From NCBI GenBank assembly GCA_025618425.1, contig CM046836.1, positions 28,662,140-28,726,139 on the forward strand: 64,000 nucleotides of DNA, read 5' to 3'. Below the pieces are notes generated by a model, which was not told the origin of the DNA, made no database searches, and saw only the letters and a program-made list of their open reading frames with translations. The position numbers were made by a program, and so were the translations under genes. Position 1 is the stretch's first letter; each line of letters opens with the position of its first letter. This DNA is from Heliocidaris tuberculata (taxonomy: Eukaryota > Echinodermata > Echinoidea > Camarodonta > Echinometridae). Shown piece after piece: positions 22,122 through 36,970 of this stretch.

Positions 22122-25100
22122 AACAACATATTTTACATATTTACATGTGATTATGATGACATGAAATTGATAACATGATAACATGAATACAATCACATGT
22201 AAAGTACTTACAGATATGCATGCATATAATTCATACTTATATTAATCTTGCATAAGAAAAGCAAAATGAGGTACATACATATTGATTCGGTTTCATTATG
22301 GCATCATAAAATATCAAAAAGGACAACAACAACAAAAAAAAAAAAAATGAAATGTTGTTAAAGGGAGAACCAAAAGTTAGCACAAGTGGCAAGTGCTAGT
22401 CGAGAATGGCCCTCCCATTTTACTTACATTTCAAATGCTCACTGCAAAGTCTAAAATAACTATCCTTCAAAAGTAGATTATACTACACATAATTATTCTT
22501 CATCACTAAACTTCATTTAACAAGTGTTTTCTTAGATTTTCACGAAATGAAAGCCTTGTTCTTTCCTCTCGAATAGTTTGGGGCAAACTATTCCAGAACT
22601 TTGTTCCAACAAAAGAAATAGAAAATGTACCATGTGTCGTTATACATTTCGGAAGTCTAAGCATGGAATGTTCTTTGCCTCTAGTTCTATAAGTATGACT
22701 CATCTTCTCATAATATTGTGTTAAAGAATGTGGTAAATGTCCCCTGTGTAGATCATATACAAATGTTGATACTGCAAGTTTATGCAGATCAAAAACATCT
22801 AATATTCCCAGGCTGGTGAATAATGGCCTAGAACTTGTTCTAAGTGGGGAAAATGTAATAGCTCTCATTGCCATTTTCTGTGCCAAAAATATACAATTCA
22901 GGTGGCTTTTGTAGCTACTTCCCCAAACTTCAATTTCATAAAGTATGTGTGATTGTATAAAACATTTATATAAAAGCATGAGAACATGCCTTGGAACATA
23001 GTGTCTTAATTTGAAAAGCAAACCAATTTTGCGCTTAATGCATTTATTTATACATTGAATTTGATCTTTCCACATCAAAGTTTCATCAATTTGAATTCCT
23101 ACAAAAGATGCTACATGTACTCTTTCTATAAGCGTTTCACAGACTGTTAACACACCTTTAATTGCAATGGTCTGTCTTGGTCCTTTGATAATCATATAAT
23201 TTGTTTTCTTCAAATTTATAGTCAATTTATTTAATATACACCATTTTTGTACCTCCTTCATTTTTCCATTTACCTCATTCATATCAATTTCTTTTTTACC
23301 TTTGGGGAAAGTATGGAAAATGTTTGAATCGTCAGCAAATAGTCTAAACTGAAAATAGTCAGTTGAGCTTGGTAAATTATTAATGTATAATAAAAACAGT
23401 GTGGGTCCAAGGACTGATCCTTGCGGGACACCACATGTAATCCTTCTACTACTGGATATTTCATCCTTGTAACACAATACCTGCGATCGGTTTGAGAGGT
23501 AACTCTGGAACCACTGCAACACAATGCCTCTTAAACCATAATACTCTAATTTTGCTGAGAGGATGTTATGATTGATAGTGTCAAATGCTTTCTTGAAATG
23601 TATAAATATACCAAGGGTTATTTCACCCTTATCAGTTGACTGTAATAATGTATTAACCAAATTAATTAATGATAATTTTGTACTGTATTTCTTACGAAAT
23701 CCATACTGATGTCTGTACAAAATTTTAGTAGACTCTAGAAAGTCCATTAGACGTACATTAACTAACTTCTCAAACACTTTTGCAAGTACTGGTAGAACTG
23801 AAATAGGTCTGTAATTACCCGGGTCATCTTTTGACCCTTTCTTATACAAAGGTGTCACTTTTGCAAACTTAAGTGCATCTGGGAATTGGCCCATTGCTAA
23901 TGACAAATTAAAGATATAAGTCAATGGGGAAACAATAAATGGTGCTGCATCCTTGATCAATCTTACTGACAAATTATCATAACCATAAGACTTTGTAGCA
24001 TCAAGAGCACATAAAATATTCATAATTTCTTCTTCTCTTATGGGTTTCCAAGCCAAAGATTTTGCATTTCTGACACCCAAATAATCTTTAAAACAACAAT
24101 TAGGAGGCTCATTTGGTATTCGTTCGGCCAAGTTTGACCCAACAGAGACAAAGTAGTTATTGAGTTCTTCAGCTATTTCTCTTTCTGAAGAGACAACTCT
24201 ATCCATTCCACCTTGATTGATGATTAACTCCTCTATTTCCAAATTTTTATTTTTACTCTTTCTACCAATTAACTCATTAATGGTTTCCCAGGTCTTTCTC
24301 ATATCACTTTTGTTACAATTAAAAGAATTGCAATAATACAACCTCTTTGCATTTTTTATAACTGTTACCAAAGTGTTCCGATACCTTTTATACTTATTTC
24401 CATATTCTTCACTAAAATTTGCGGATTTGTAGTTTCTGTATAAAGTGTGCTTCTTCTTGATAGATTTAAGAATTGCTGATGAAATCCATGGTTTCTTAGG
24501 ACCATTCTTTTTGCAGGATACATTATATTCTATTGTAGGTGCATGCTTATCACATACTTTCACAAACATATCATGGAAAACTCTGTAAGCTGTGTTCACA
24601 TCTTCATATCTGCATATATGCGCCCACTTGATTTTTCCTAGATCTTCATGAAATGATTGGGCATTAAATGACTTGTAGGATCGGGAAGTTTTCCGCACAA
24701 AATCATTCTTATTTTTATTCTTGCTTTCAAAAATAACAAAAATCGGGAAATGATCTGAGACATCTGTCTCAATAACACCTGAATGAATCGTAGGATTGTA
24801 CACATTAGTATAGATATGATCAATAACAGACGAAGTAGAATCTGTCACTCTAGTGGGTGATGAGATAACCTGTTGCATTCCTATACTCTCTAACATACTT
24901 AGATAATCACATACCTTTTGATTATTTGTTTGAGATACATCTATATTGAAATCACCAATAAGTACAATGCCCGTTCTTCCAACATTAAGCTCTTCTAACA
25001 CACCAAGCAAGCTATTTTAAAACTGTCCAACATCAGTGTTTGGTTTTCTATAAATTATACCTATCACAACTTTATCAAAACATTTCTGATTTATCCTCAA

Positions 25101-28100
25101 CCAAAGACTTTCGGTGTGTTCAACATTATAATCGAGTGGAACATAGCTCAACATCTTATGTATATAAGCCCCTACTCCACCCCCCCCTCTCATTCGCCTG
25201 GCGGCAATTGACCTCCAAAACAGAAGGTTGAGTTCTGGAAAGGGTGAGTGAGTGATCTCATTCCTTTTATGTCAATGTCAAGTAGAAATATCCCCTGAAA
25301 AGGACTGCTCTTCAAATGACCTCATATTCAAAATATGACGAAAAAAAGCTGAAGAGGTCAGGCCGAATATTGATGCTACATGTGTGTGCCCGTCCCATAT
25401 ACCCATTTCTGTGTGCCGTGCATTTGATTTTTCAGCAAGATTGGGTCAATTTCTTTTCATTTTGATGATTCCTAAACCTCACAGTATACACCACTTCATA
25501 TGTAGACGTGATAAACCTTTCCCAATTTCTTTGAGACACTTCTTTCACAATGTAATCACATGACCAGAACTCAACTTCATCTTCAAGTGGCTAAATAGAG
25601 TAGCAGTTTAAGTTCTAGTTTTGAAAGTGTAAAACTGCATCCAATAGAGAACAAAATATTGTAATATTTGTTGTCATAGAATGTGAATGCTGTGAAAGTG
25701 CTTTGGAGTGCATTCCGATTAAGTTCAAGTAATGGTTTATTTCATATAAAATTCAATACATGATTGGCAGCCCAAGGGCTGAAATTAGCATGTTTACATT
25801 GCAGAAATACATAAAAATTGATCATAGATAAAAGTAACATAATATGAAATAAGAATGACAATATACATAACAAAATAAGTAAATACAAAACATGAATACA
25901 AATCAGAATATTAAAATTGGGCTGAAACTAAAACTGACATAGAGACTATTAAACAATAATAATGCAATACTGTAAAATTTTAAGGAGAAATATTATGAAC
26001 ATTACTGGGAATTGAGTAGATCTATGAAATGTGGTATTGCACTCTTTCTGAATTGAACCATTTTGCATTTGAACTGCGCAAAATTTGATACATGTCCTAA
26101 AGAAACGGAAACATTTTTCTTTTTTTGTAACCAGTTTTTACATTGTGTGTTATTTAATAGAGATTTAATACATAGTTTTTCTCACCTAGTTTCTAAACGT
26201 TCTAATATCACATTTTGTAAGAGCATTTTCATAATATACTTAATTTGTGCCAAGAATTATTTTACACACTCTTTTCTGTATTCTCTCTAAACATCCTACC
26301 TGTTTGATAGTAAGTCCACCATTAAAAACTGGTACACAGTATTCCAAGATTGGACGAATATGCCAAACATAAAGAGTAGCAGTTTAAGTTGCAGTTGAAG
26401 TTGCAGATTAGAATGATATACATGTATTTGTATTGTCAATGTCATTTGCTTGTATTACAGAGTTTGGATTATGATGAAATTGAGAATTTCCTCTACTTGA
26501 AAGAAGAGAAGAAGATCAGTTCTAAGGTAAGGATTCATCCCCATCTGTAAACCAGCCGTTCTTCAGCATTTTTAGCCCTGTGACCCCTCATGATATTCCT
26601 TAACACTGCCATTACCCACCACCCTCCCTCCCTCCCCCCTCGCCGTGATGCAACTTTAAATCCATTTAGATTTTATGACATATAATCAGCAGTTTGATAC
26701 TGCTTGGGTTTTACACAATAAGAGATATTATATAGATCACTGAAAGTATATCCCACTTTTACAACTGACAGGTCTCATGTTATTTCAATTTCCAACTAAA
26801 GATCCACCCTTAGGGTGAGGAGTTTATCAAAATAACTGGTCCTTCTTAAGCAACCTGACCATTCTTCTATATCTGTTGGCTATGTTCCGAGTAATCCTGA
26901 ATGGGATGACTTTTTTCTCCTCTTTTTGCTCTATGTGAGATTTGTATGAATCTCTGTGGAAACCCATGCATGTCACAGTCCCCATGAGAACCCATGATAA
27001 TATGTCTGTAAATGAAATCTGTTTAATTTATAACTCATTCACTATCTCCCTAAAAATCACAAGCCACTGTCTTGGATCATTTTCTAAAACATGGAAACAA
27101 TAATGAAGTGATAAAATAGAATGGGATACTCATTGTATCCAGGTATTTATCATATCAGACAAAATACTATTTCAATATATGAATCTTTCCTATCATATTA
27201 ATCTCCCATGAATAATTACACAGCATAAAAGATCATTCAAGTGTAACCAGATTTAACAACATTTTTTGTTATCTTGAGTTTTTGGTTATGAATGAAATTT
27301 CTGAAATTTACGTTTAATTACCCTGAATGTTCAAGACAATAATCAAATGAAATATGCCAAACGATTTGGGTTGAAAATGTTTGAGCTGAATATTGTGCGA
27401 AGAAAGTTGATCAGACCGAGCTAGCAGTCCCCACTCCCAGCCATGTCATGTGCACAAGATCTTTAACCCTTTGCATAACACCTTGGCCCTTTAACACCAA
27501 AAATAAGTTTAGCAATTGAATGCTTTACATGTATTGAGATCGATTGCTATGTCATGGTACAACATACATGCCAACTGTACAGTTTTTAACTGAACAGTTC
27601 AGTTTTTTAAAGTTTTTAGAGCCATAAAAAACTGAATGTTCAGATTTTGGGGAAATAGTATTAGGGTTTAATACCAATTCATTGAGTCTGGTACAGTAAG
27701 TAATTGTACATGATTTGTGATTTGGTTCCATTTTGGGTGAAAATCTGTAAAAATAAAAGCAACCATGAGCGGAACAGTGTGAACCGCTGGACCCTTTACT
27801 CCACCCCCCACCGCTGGCGGCGGCGGCGGCGGCGGCGGTGGCAGCGGCGGCGTTGGCGGTGGAGCTCCCTGGACCCCCTGCCAATATCAGTACATGCATG
27901 TGCGTTCAGTTTTCTGAATTCCAGATGTTGGCAAGTATGGTACAATACAATAAACAAAATTTGACTGATCAACAATAAGTTGATCAGTCAAGAAGCATAC
28001 TGTTTAAGCTGTTATTTTCGCAATTCGCGAATTGCCGTTGAGACGCGAATTTATCCACACGCGAAAATTTTGGGTATTTGGCAGGCAACGCCTGGTACCC

Positions 28101-31100
28101 AAATAGCAAACCATAGCATGCTAGAATATGCCATGTGTTCACAAAATCATGCGATATTCACTCTAATGTACATAAAAATCATTTGGAAAAGTTGGTTAGA
28201 TATTCACAGAGTTTGCTTGAATTTCACTTTTTTTTCCTTCTCAAACTAAATCAAAGCCCAAACTTTATCTTTAAATTCATTTTCTAGATATTAATGCACT
28301 GACTGACTGACTTTTCATTATAATTCCATCAAAATAATTCGATTTTGGTGTCACATAATTGAAGCTGTATTACATGTACATGTAGCTATTTACATATCAT
28401 AAATATTCATGAGTCACATGACCAGAGGTTTCTGGTTGGAAGATTGTGCTTAAAAAAATTTAAAATTTTGACACTAAACCAACTTTCTGAAAAAGAAATC
28501 TAACTAAATACAGTTTTATTATATGAAAATAAGGTTGCTTTTATAGACTGAATTGTGACATGAGGTTTTTTTAATACCTAAAGCTGCAAAAAGTGAATTT
28601 TAAGCCACTTTCTTTTAAAAGTCTAATCAGTTTTTACATAGACATATTAATGTATAAGTAACTTGTGAGTTTGAATAAAGGAAAGACGTATGCTTGGCAC
28701 ATGTGGTGCTCGCTCTGGTCTGTGCATCTATGGTGCAAAGTCTGGAGTGTGTCCTTGCAATTGCGAATTCAACAACTCGCGAAAATGTCGGTACCCCGCC
28801 ATTCGCGAAAAATTCTGTACCCGTAAATAACAGCTTATACAGTAGTCAAAGAAAGGGTGAAAGAGTCAGGAAAAGGGGTAACCTTGCTAGTCATAAGGAC
28901 CGCTATTCATAAGGACCACTTATTCATAAGGACAGCTATCCATAACGCGTGACTAAATGAATAGCGGTTTTGTATGAATAGCGAAACATACACAAATTAC
29001 CTCGCTATTCATAAGGACTTCCATTCATAAGGACCACTATTCATAACTATTTATAAGGACCGCTATTCACAACGCGTGTTAAATGAATAGCGGAAAAATG
29101 GAGAATAAAAAAGTTATGAATATTTGAAATCCTAAAATCGCTAAATGAATGGAGATCTGAAATTGGCAATGTCCTCATTATGCTAATGAGATGCTGTGAT
29201 GTAAATGTGCTATACTTTCCGATTGCCTTATACAAATAATGTTGTATAAATCCACTTTCCTTGAATATGTCTTAGAAAATTTGATTTCTGTATTATAGGT
29301 GGTGTTCATAAATTTATTCCTCACAATATATTTCAAGCACAATGTTGATAATTCAATTTTCTTTGTTTAAAAGCTGAAATCTGATAATTTTCTTATTTAT
29401 TACCTGTAGAGAGAGAGCACAAAAATGTCATAGCATCTCATTAGCATAATGAGTATGTTGCCAATTTCATTTAGCAATCCTAGGTTTTTGAAATCTTCAT
29501 AACTTTTTTATTCTTTATCCATTTTTCCTCAAACTTTCAGTGACATGCTTCTAAGATTTTTCTGCACCTGTTATCGTGCATACAAGTTTGGGGTTTCATT
29601 CTCCTTGAAGTAAAGCGCTTAAATTTTATCTGAATATGAGTTAAGCCATTTTACTTAGCCAAGCCAAATGCTAAGTAAAATGCTTACTTAATGAGGGTTT
29701 TGAATTGAATACTGCCCCTGGTCTCCTGTGTGCATAGGTGAGTTGTCCTTTTCCATGACATGTGATTTTCAACAAAATCTTCTCTTACTGTCTCATAAAA
29801 ATTTTCAGAAACAAAACAAAAAAGTACAATATATATTTATTGTCAGAATATATCAAAAACTTCAAACGATTTTCTCTGAAGTGATTTTTGCTCCTGAGTA
29901 TCTAAATGTTGGCCCATAAAACCAGCAACAAATTTGTCCTCATACTTCCTAAGAGCGATCCCTGTGAGAGTAATTTTGTCTCTCAAGCGAGACTCTATCT
30001 CACTATAATGTGTTCTGTTTTGATATTTGTCTTCAGAGCATTCATGTTCTTCAGAAGGAGCTATCACGATGGTTTGTGATGCTATTAACTGGCGTTGTTA
30101 CAGGCCTGATAGCAGTTGTCATTGACGTCGCCATCCAACACCTTGCGGGTTTGAAATACCGGACTCTCAGAACCTGTATCCTTACCCATTCTACTTTACT
30201 ACCTTTTACCTTTTCCTCGACCACTGAAGGTGAAAACTTTTTTATACCTCTGCCAACCAAAGGTGGTGCTGGAGGCATTATTGGTATGTTTTGGGGTTGT
30301 CCATCTATCCGTCCATCCTTCTTTTTCATTATCGTGATATCTGAAGAACCAGTTGAGGTGTGAATTTCAAATTTGGGCATAGTATGTATCACCATAGGGT
30401 GACGATATGATTAGAATTTAGGGGAAATTGGGCAAAGGTCAAAGGTCATAGAGGTAAATTTCTGAAAATGCAAGTTGTTGGCCTCCTTGTCGACGGTGAT
30501 ATCTCAAGAACCCCTTTAAGATATGAATTTCAAACTCAGTGATAGTATAAGTCATCGTAGAAGATGATCATATTAGATTTTTGGGTAAAGTAGGTTAAAA
30601 GGTAATAGAGGTCAATTTCCATGAAAAGAGGTTTTTAAGCTTCGTTATCGAAATATCTCAAGAACCGTTTGAGGCACAAGCTTCAAATTTGGTGATAATA
30701 TGTGTCATTATAGGGATACGATACTATAAGATTTTTGGGGTTGTTGGGTCAAAGGTTAGAGGTCATGGAGGTTAATACATGGAATCGTATGTTTAAGCCT
30801 CATTATTTCAACATTTCAAAGACTACTTGAGCCATGAACTTTAAACCTATACCAGTATCTGATCACCTTTATAGGGAGATGAACTGAAAGATTTTGGGGT
30901 AAGTAGGTCATAGATCAAAGGTCACAAAGGTCAATCAGTGGTAATTGTGAGCTATTAGTCTTGTACATGATTCGCAGTCTCATAAGAACTTATTGATGGA
31001 TGAAAATCCTCTAGTATGCAGCACCGGGAGGTAAAGTAAGCCGAGTTTTGAGACAGCCCATACAAAAAATGTTTGTGAAAATACCGGTAGTGACAATTAG

Positions 31101-34100
31101 ACAATAAAGAGTAGAAAATGGTAATAATAAATTAACTGAATGTAGGCAGAGGCATATTGGGTATGCAGTCTTATGTGTCTTGTTTTTTTTTTAATGCAAA
31201 TTTATTCATTTCTTTGAAATCAAGATTGCCGCCTTACATTGGAAGTTTTTAGAGGAAATGTGTTCATGTATATTAAACAGGCCCCCCCCCCCAAATTTGT
31301 TTTAACCCTTTCAGGACAGGAATTGTTTTAGGGCTAAATTGATCTCATTTTGTTCTTCAAATTGGCAACATTAATATTTTTCTTTTAGTGCTAACATGGT
31401 TCTAATAAAATGTAATGTCTTTGAAAACAATTTACATTGTTAAGAACTTTGTCACAAATTTTAAAACATGGCCAATTTAGATAAAAACAATGATTTTAAA
31501 TCTCTCAATGTGTTGCCAATTTAAGGATTTCAAAGCTTATTCTCCTTTTTTAAATTCCTGGCATCAAACGCAATATGGTCATGCAACGAAAATGGACACA
31601 GTATGTGCAGAAATTTTTGCTCTTTCTACTCATGCATCTGGCATATTTTTTAGAGCTCTGAATCAAAAGTTATTGAGCCAAACCACAAAATGTGGTCAGT
31701 TGTCTCGAAAGGGTTAAACATAGATACACTGTTCTTATAATGGAATTCCCAAATTTTTGTATTTTGCTATTTTGTATCAACATGAATAGAACCCTCTTTC
31801 TGAGTCGTATATAATACAAAGTAGTATTTTAGTTATACAATTAATTTATTGGTAGCAGCAAAAAAAGTAAAAACATGATCTGTAGAGAAGGAAAGCATTC
31901 AATTGCAGACATTTGTGCTGCTTGTTTTCTCCTCTCATAACCGCAATTCACCTACATGTACCCCATTCTTCTTATCCTACACTGGATGATCTTAAAACTT
32001 TAATAATAATGTTTTATAAATAAACATATCTAGAGCAATTCCTTTCCAGCGCAATATATAGTCCTGAAGCAGAATATGTATTCATAAAGCCCACTCCACA
32101 CTATACGTTCTGACTGCAGTCCGATTTTCGAAGAAATCAGAATTGCATTGGATACAGAAATTTAAACAGCTATAATCTTCCTGTTGTAGGTTCTGAACAA
32201 TGATATGAATACTAAAATTGAAATTTTGGTCCATTTAACCCTTTCGAGACAATTTACCACATTTTGTGGTTTGGCTCAATAACTTTTGATTCAGAGCCCT
32301 AATAAATATACCAGATGAATGAGTAGAAAGAACAAAAAATTCGGCACACACTGTGTCCATTTTTTTGCTGCATGAAAATATTGTATTTGATGCCAGGAAT
32401 TTTAAAAAAGAGAATAAGCTTTAAAATCCTTAAATTGGCAACACATTGAGAGGTTCAAAATCATTGTTTTTTATCAAATTTGGCAATTTTTTCAACTTTT
32501 CGACAAAGTTCCTAACCATGTGTATGTTGTTTTCAAAGACATTAGATTTTATTAGAACCATGTAGCATTAAAAGAAAAATATTTTTGTTGCCAATTTGAA
32601 GAATAGATTGTGATCAATTTAGCCCTGAAATAATTCCTGTCCTGAAAGGGTTAAACATTCTAGTTGAAGTAAAGGCCAAGTCATCTTCAAATCATAGACA
32701 ATCACATAAATGGTCTGACATCACTATGATTCAGAGCCGATTTGATCTTTCTTCTTACAACTGGGCTTGCAATACTCTGAAATTTCCATTTTGTCATTCA
32801 TTTGGCTATTCAGAACCTTGATCAATAAGATTATACATAATTTAGTATAAATGTTATTGCAAATTATTCCAAAATCGGATCACAGTCAGGACGTATATTG
32901 TGCAGTGGGCTTTATGAATACATATTCTGCTTCAGGACTAAATATTGGAAAGGAATTGCTCTAGATATATTTATTTTCATTTAAATCTTGGATAGGATAT
33001 GCCACATACCTGTATGTACATGTAGCTGAAAGGGTTAAGACTTGTTTGCACATGCTGTGCTAAACCACTTTTTAAAAAATGCAGTGGAAACATAAAAGGA
33101 CAGAAGCATAGTGAACTTTATATTTCTGTATCTGTAACACACGAACAAGTCAAAACATTTAGGAGCATTTTCTAATGCCACATACTGTTTTGTTTTTTCA
33201 CCTCCATCTGCAATTCATTCACATGTAAAATGTGTTTATTTTTGTGACATGTGCAAGGAAACCTTTAAGGGTCATTTGTCCAAAATGTACCAAGCGAACA
33301 AGTTTAACTTAACTACATGTATTCTTCACAGTATTCATAAGAGACAACTACAGCACTGATATCATCAAGCCATATGGGGTGTGGTTAGGCATATGTGTTG
33401 GCTTTGTGCTGGTAGCTGCTGTTCTGGTTGCTTTTTTTGAGGTATGTTTTGTAGAACTTGTAAGCTAATGTATGAGGCAAATAAGTGAGAGATTGGAATG
33501 ATGCTCAGTGTTGATAAAGCTTGTTGCCCTTTTTTGTCCTTAAAAATACATTAAAGTTTGATCTGCTTCTTGGTGATTCCAAATTCATTTAAAAAAGAAG
33601 TCAGAGAAAACAATATGTAATGATTACTATTGTATCTCCAAATACCTGTTTGATATATCAGTATTGAGACTTGGGAAGTGGCATTATACCACAAATTACC
33701 CTATTTGATAAATAAATGAAAGCAACTATCATTTCTCTTCATACATACATGTTTGAGAATACAGCCTAGAGTGAGAGGTAGTAGTGATTATAACTTTCTT
33801 ATTGCTTGTCCGATTTCGTTCAGACTTTCACCAATCTACTTCTCTGATTTTTCCTTTTTCTTCCAGAACATTTTGGCATTAAGGTTGGATTTTATTTAAA
33901 GATAAGAACTATCTATAAGCTCTGTACTTGGCTCATAATTAAGCCTCTGGAGATAAGAAGTGGTATACCACAAATCGGGTATATTTCAAGGATAGTTTAT
34001 ATCATCACTCCTTTTACTTTGTTTATAATTCAGTCTGTAGCAATAGAAAGTGGCATGGTAAGCCACAAATCAAGTGTGACCTAAATGATAATAACTATCA

Positions 34101-36931
34101 TCCCACCTTTGATAATTCAGCCTTGTGGTATACATGTACCACATATAAGTGTTGCTTGAGTGAAAGTGATTATCATCTGTCCTCTTACTTTGTTGATAAT
34201 TCAGGAAGTAGCAATGGGAAGTGGTGTACCATAAATCAACGCCGCGTTCAGACTAGGTCCCGATTATCGGAACTTTCCCCGGCAAACCCATAGAATGGAC
34301 GCTTGCCGGGACTTCTCCCGGTGCTCCCACCAAACTTGATGGGTTTAGGGACAAAATTCTGAGGGGAGAGCGACCTTGGGCTCACACAGCTCTTTTCATC
34401 ACAAGTGCGCATGCACGAAATGTGGTGGCGAAGAACTGCGCACAGTGACCTAAGGCAGAGCTGAAACCACTTGAGCCATGATTGTCCCTCGATAACGGGG
34501 GCATTCGAACACAGTGTGGACGGTCAGTCGTAAAAAAGATCAGGGGAGGATTTCACTAACATTCACGAGCGATTAATCGCAAGACCCATCGTTCGAACCC
34601 TTCTCATCGCAGCTGCGTGGAGTTGTTTCAGTGGATTTCACAAAACCCGTCGCAGCAACGATGCATTTTTATTCGAAAAATACTTCTTGAACGAGGATGG
34701 GGTCAATTTTAGCCATCATTTAGCCCGCGGGATTTGTGTGCGATCAATGGTGATTTTTAAGTGATTTTTGTTCTTAACTTCACCAAAATGGATGTTAACG
34801 ACTGTCATAATGTCAGTAAGGTAAGTCAATCTACAATTACACATTCTGTTGAAGATTTTGATAAGTATTTATCTACGCAGGAGTTTACAGCGTTGTTATT
34901 GTCATTGCTCATGGCGGTGTCGCGGTGCTAGCGATGCGAACTGTGCGGTAGAGAAGAACCGCATTGCTTTGCTATCTACGTTAGATGTCGCAGAGCGGTA
35001 GTCTACGTGTTTGTGTGGAATCGAAATGGAGAAGAATTGGATTGAATTACCTTAGTTTATTAATAGAATTTCGGCGATATCGTGAAATAGGTCCCCCGGC
35101 CCCTCATTCACTCCGCACACTATCGGTTTATTGCGTGCAATGCTATGGGGACTTCATTCCCCCTCAATAGACACAACACGCAAGTGTGTGTGTACACACT
35201 TAAAGAGAGGGGACTTATTCCACGATTAGGCCAGAATTTCAATGGTTTAAATCTTTAACACTTTTTAAAAATGCAAAATATATATAATCATAAAAATCAA
35301 AATAGATCTAACTTAGTCTAAGACAAGTCTAACATAGGAGTAACGTAAGAGTAAGACAGAGTAAGACTGTGACTAACAAAAGTTATTTATAAATTCCTTT
35401 ATCTAAAAAACAACAACCTGGAAATAGGGTCAAGTAGATCTAGACCTAGTCGATCTAAGTTAGGTCTAACTTACTCGTTAGGATTAACTTAGATCTATTC
35501 TAGATGTAGATTAGAATCTAACGTTAACGGTTAAGTTAGAACTGTTGCATCTAACGTTATATTTAGGATCATGGGCATGTTTAGAACCAGCAGTGTTAAC
35601 TAGACTAACATTGTTAGATCTAATTTGAGGTCTAACAGGGTCTAGCTTCTTCTTCTTCACTATAATACAGGCTACCGTCTGGTGTATTCTCATACTTTCC
35701 TAGACTTATCCTTTCTTACATTGATTTAGTCTGGCTCCCAACTGGGTGAATTGTCTGAGACTGTGTCTGTGCTCTGAGTCTGAGTCTAAGTTTAACTTAC
35801 TTGCTTTGACTTTGTTTTTTTAGTTCTTTGGAATTTCTTGTTCAGTAGGGTCTGATCTACTTGTACATTTGCATTTTATAGACTCTAGCTGGATTTTAAA
35901 AAATAAATCATAAGCCATGTTCATTTTGTTCGTTCATTCTTCTGTAAGTCCAACTGATTTTTCAGACCGATGAAACTCAGAAAGAAAAATCTCCTTAAGC
36001 CCCCCCCAAAAAAAAAAAAAAAAAAAAAAAATTCACACCACATTGAATTACTAACTAATAGATCTACTCCATATTTTTTTTTTACTTTCAGAAGTCAGAC
36101 TAGCATGAGAGCTCTGTGTAACCTTGCATATTCCAAAGGTCTCATCTTTACTTGTGAGGATGGAAGAAGATGAAGATGCTGCCTCAGAGGAAGAAGTGAC
36201 AGGAGTTATGAGAAAATGCTGAAGAGAGTGCAGGACTTGAACGAAATTGTCAAGAAATTCTGATATAGCTGGAATAAAACAGGTAGGTCTATGTTTGTAT
36301 TTTAATTTACATTGTCATTTACACATGGCATGTCTACATGGACTCCTCAGTTTCAGATAGTTTGAAACTAAGAAAATCTAAGTGTGACACAATTGATATA
36401 CTAAATTGACACCAAGAATTATATCAAAGCTTTTTGTTGTTGCTTAATATGCTTGATATCGAAATCATATTTGAATATCAACCCCCCCCCCCCCGCCCCA
36501 CAAGCTTTTCTAGAGTCAAGACTATGTATAATATGCTATGTCAAACAAGTGAAGATGATCAACAACAACAATAAAATCCCACCCCAAATCACCCTGCCCC
36601 CTAATTTTTCTTTCTTTCTGTCACTTGACTTTTGCAATAAATAGGTGGAGAATACATTCAAGTTCAACAAAATATGTGCATGAGGCGAAACTGCAGACAT
36701 CGCAACTGGAGGGTAGAGAGGATACCTATTGGAAGGTAGGATATAGTCACATATGGAATATCCACTTTTCAAATCTTCATTTTTGTTATAACTATTGCTA
36801 TTGTGTTTTGTTTTGTATATTCAGTGTTCTAGAAACATAAGACAAGCTAAATATGCATCTTAAATGTATACCTCTGCATTTAAAAAAAAAATAATTTCCT
36901 TGTATTGATCCTACTCTCCCAAGCCTTTCAG

Positions 36932-36970
<39 letters not shown>

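Noticed and set aside
27552..27964. Alanine- and arginine-rich frames
   Set aside because: (GGC)n repeat inside a small TIR element.
30037..30363. 117-codon frame taken as a longer exon 5
   Set aside because: Conservation with CLC-7 stops at 30175 with a GT donor in the right phase; the rest is repeat sequence.
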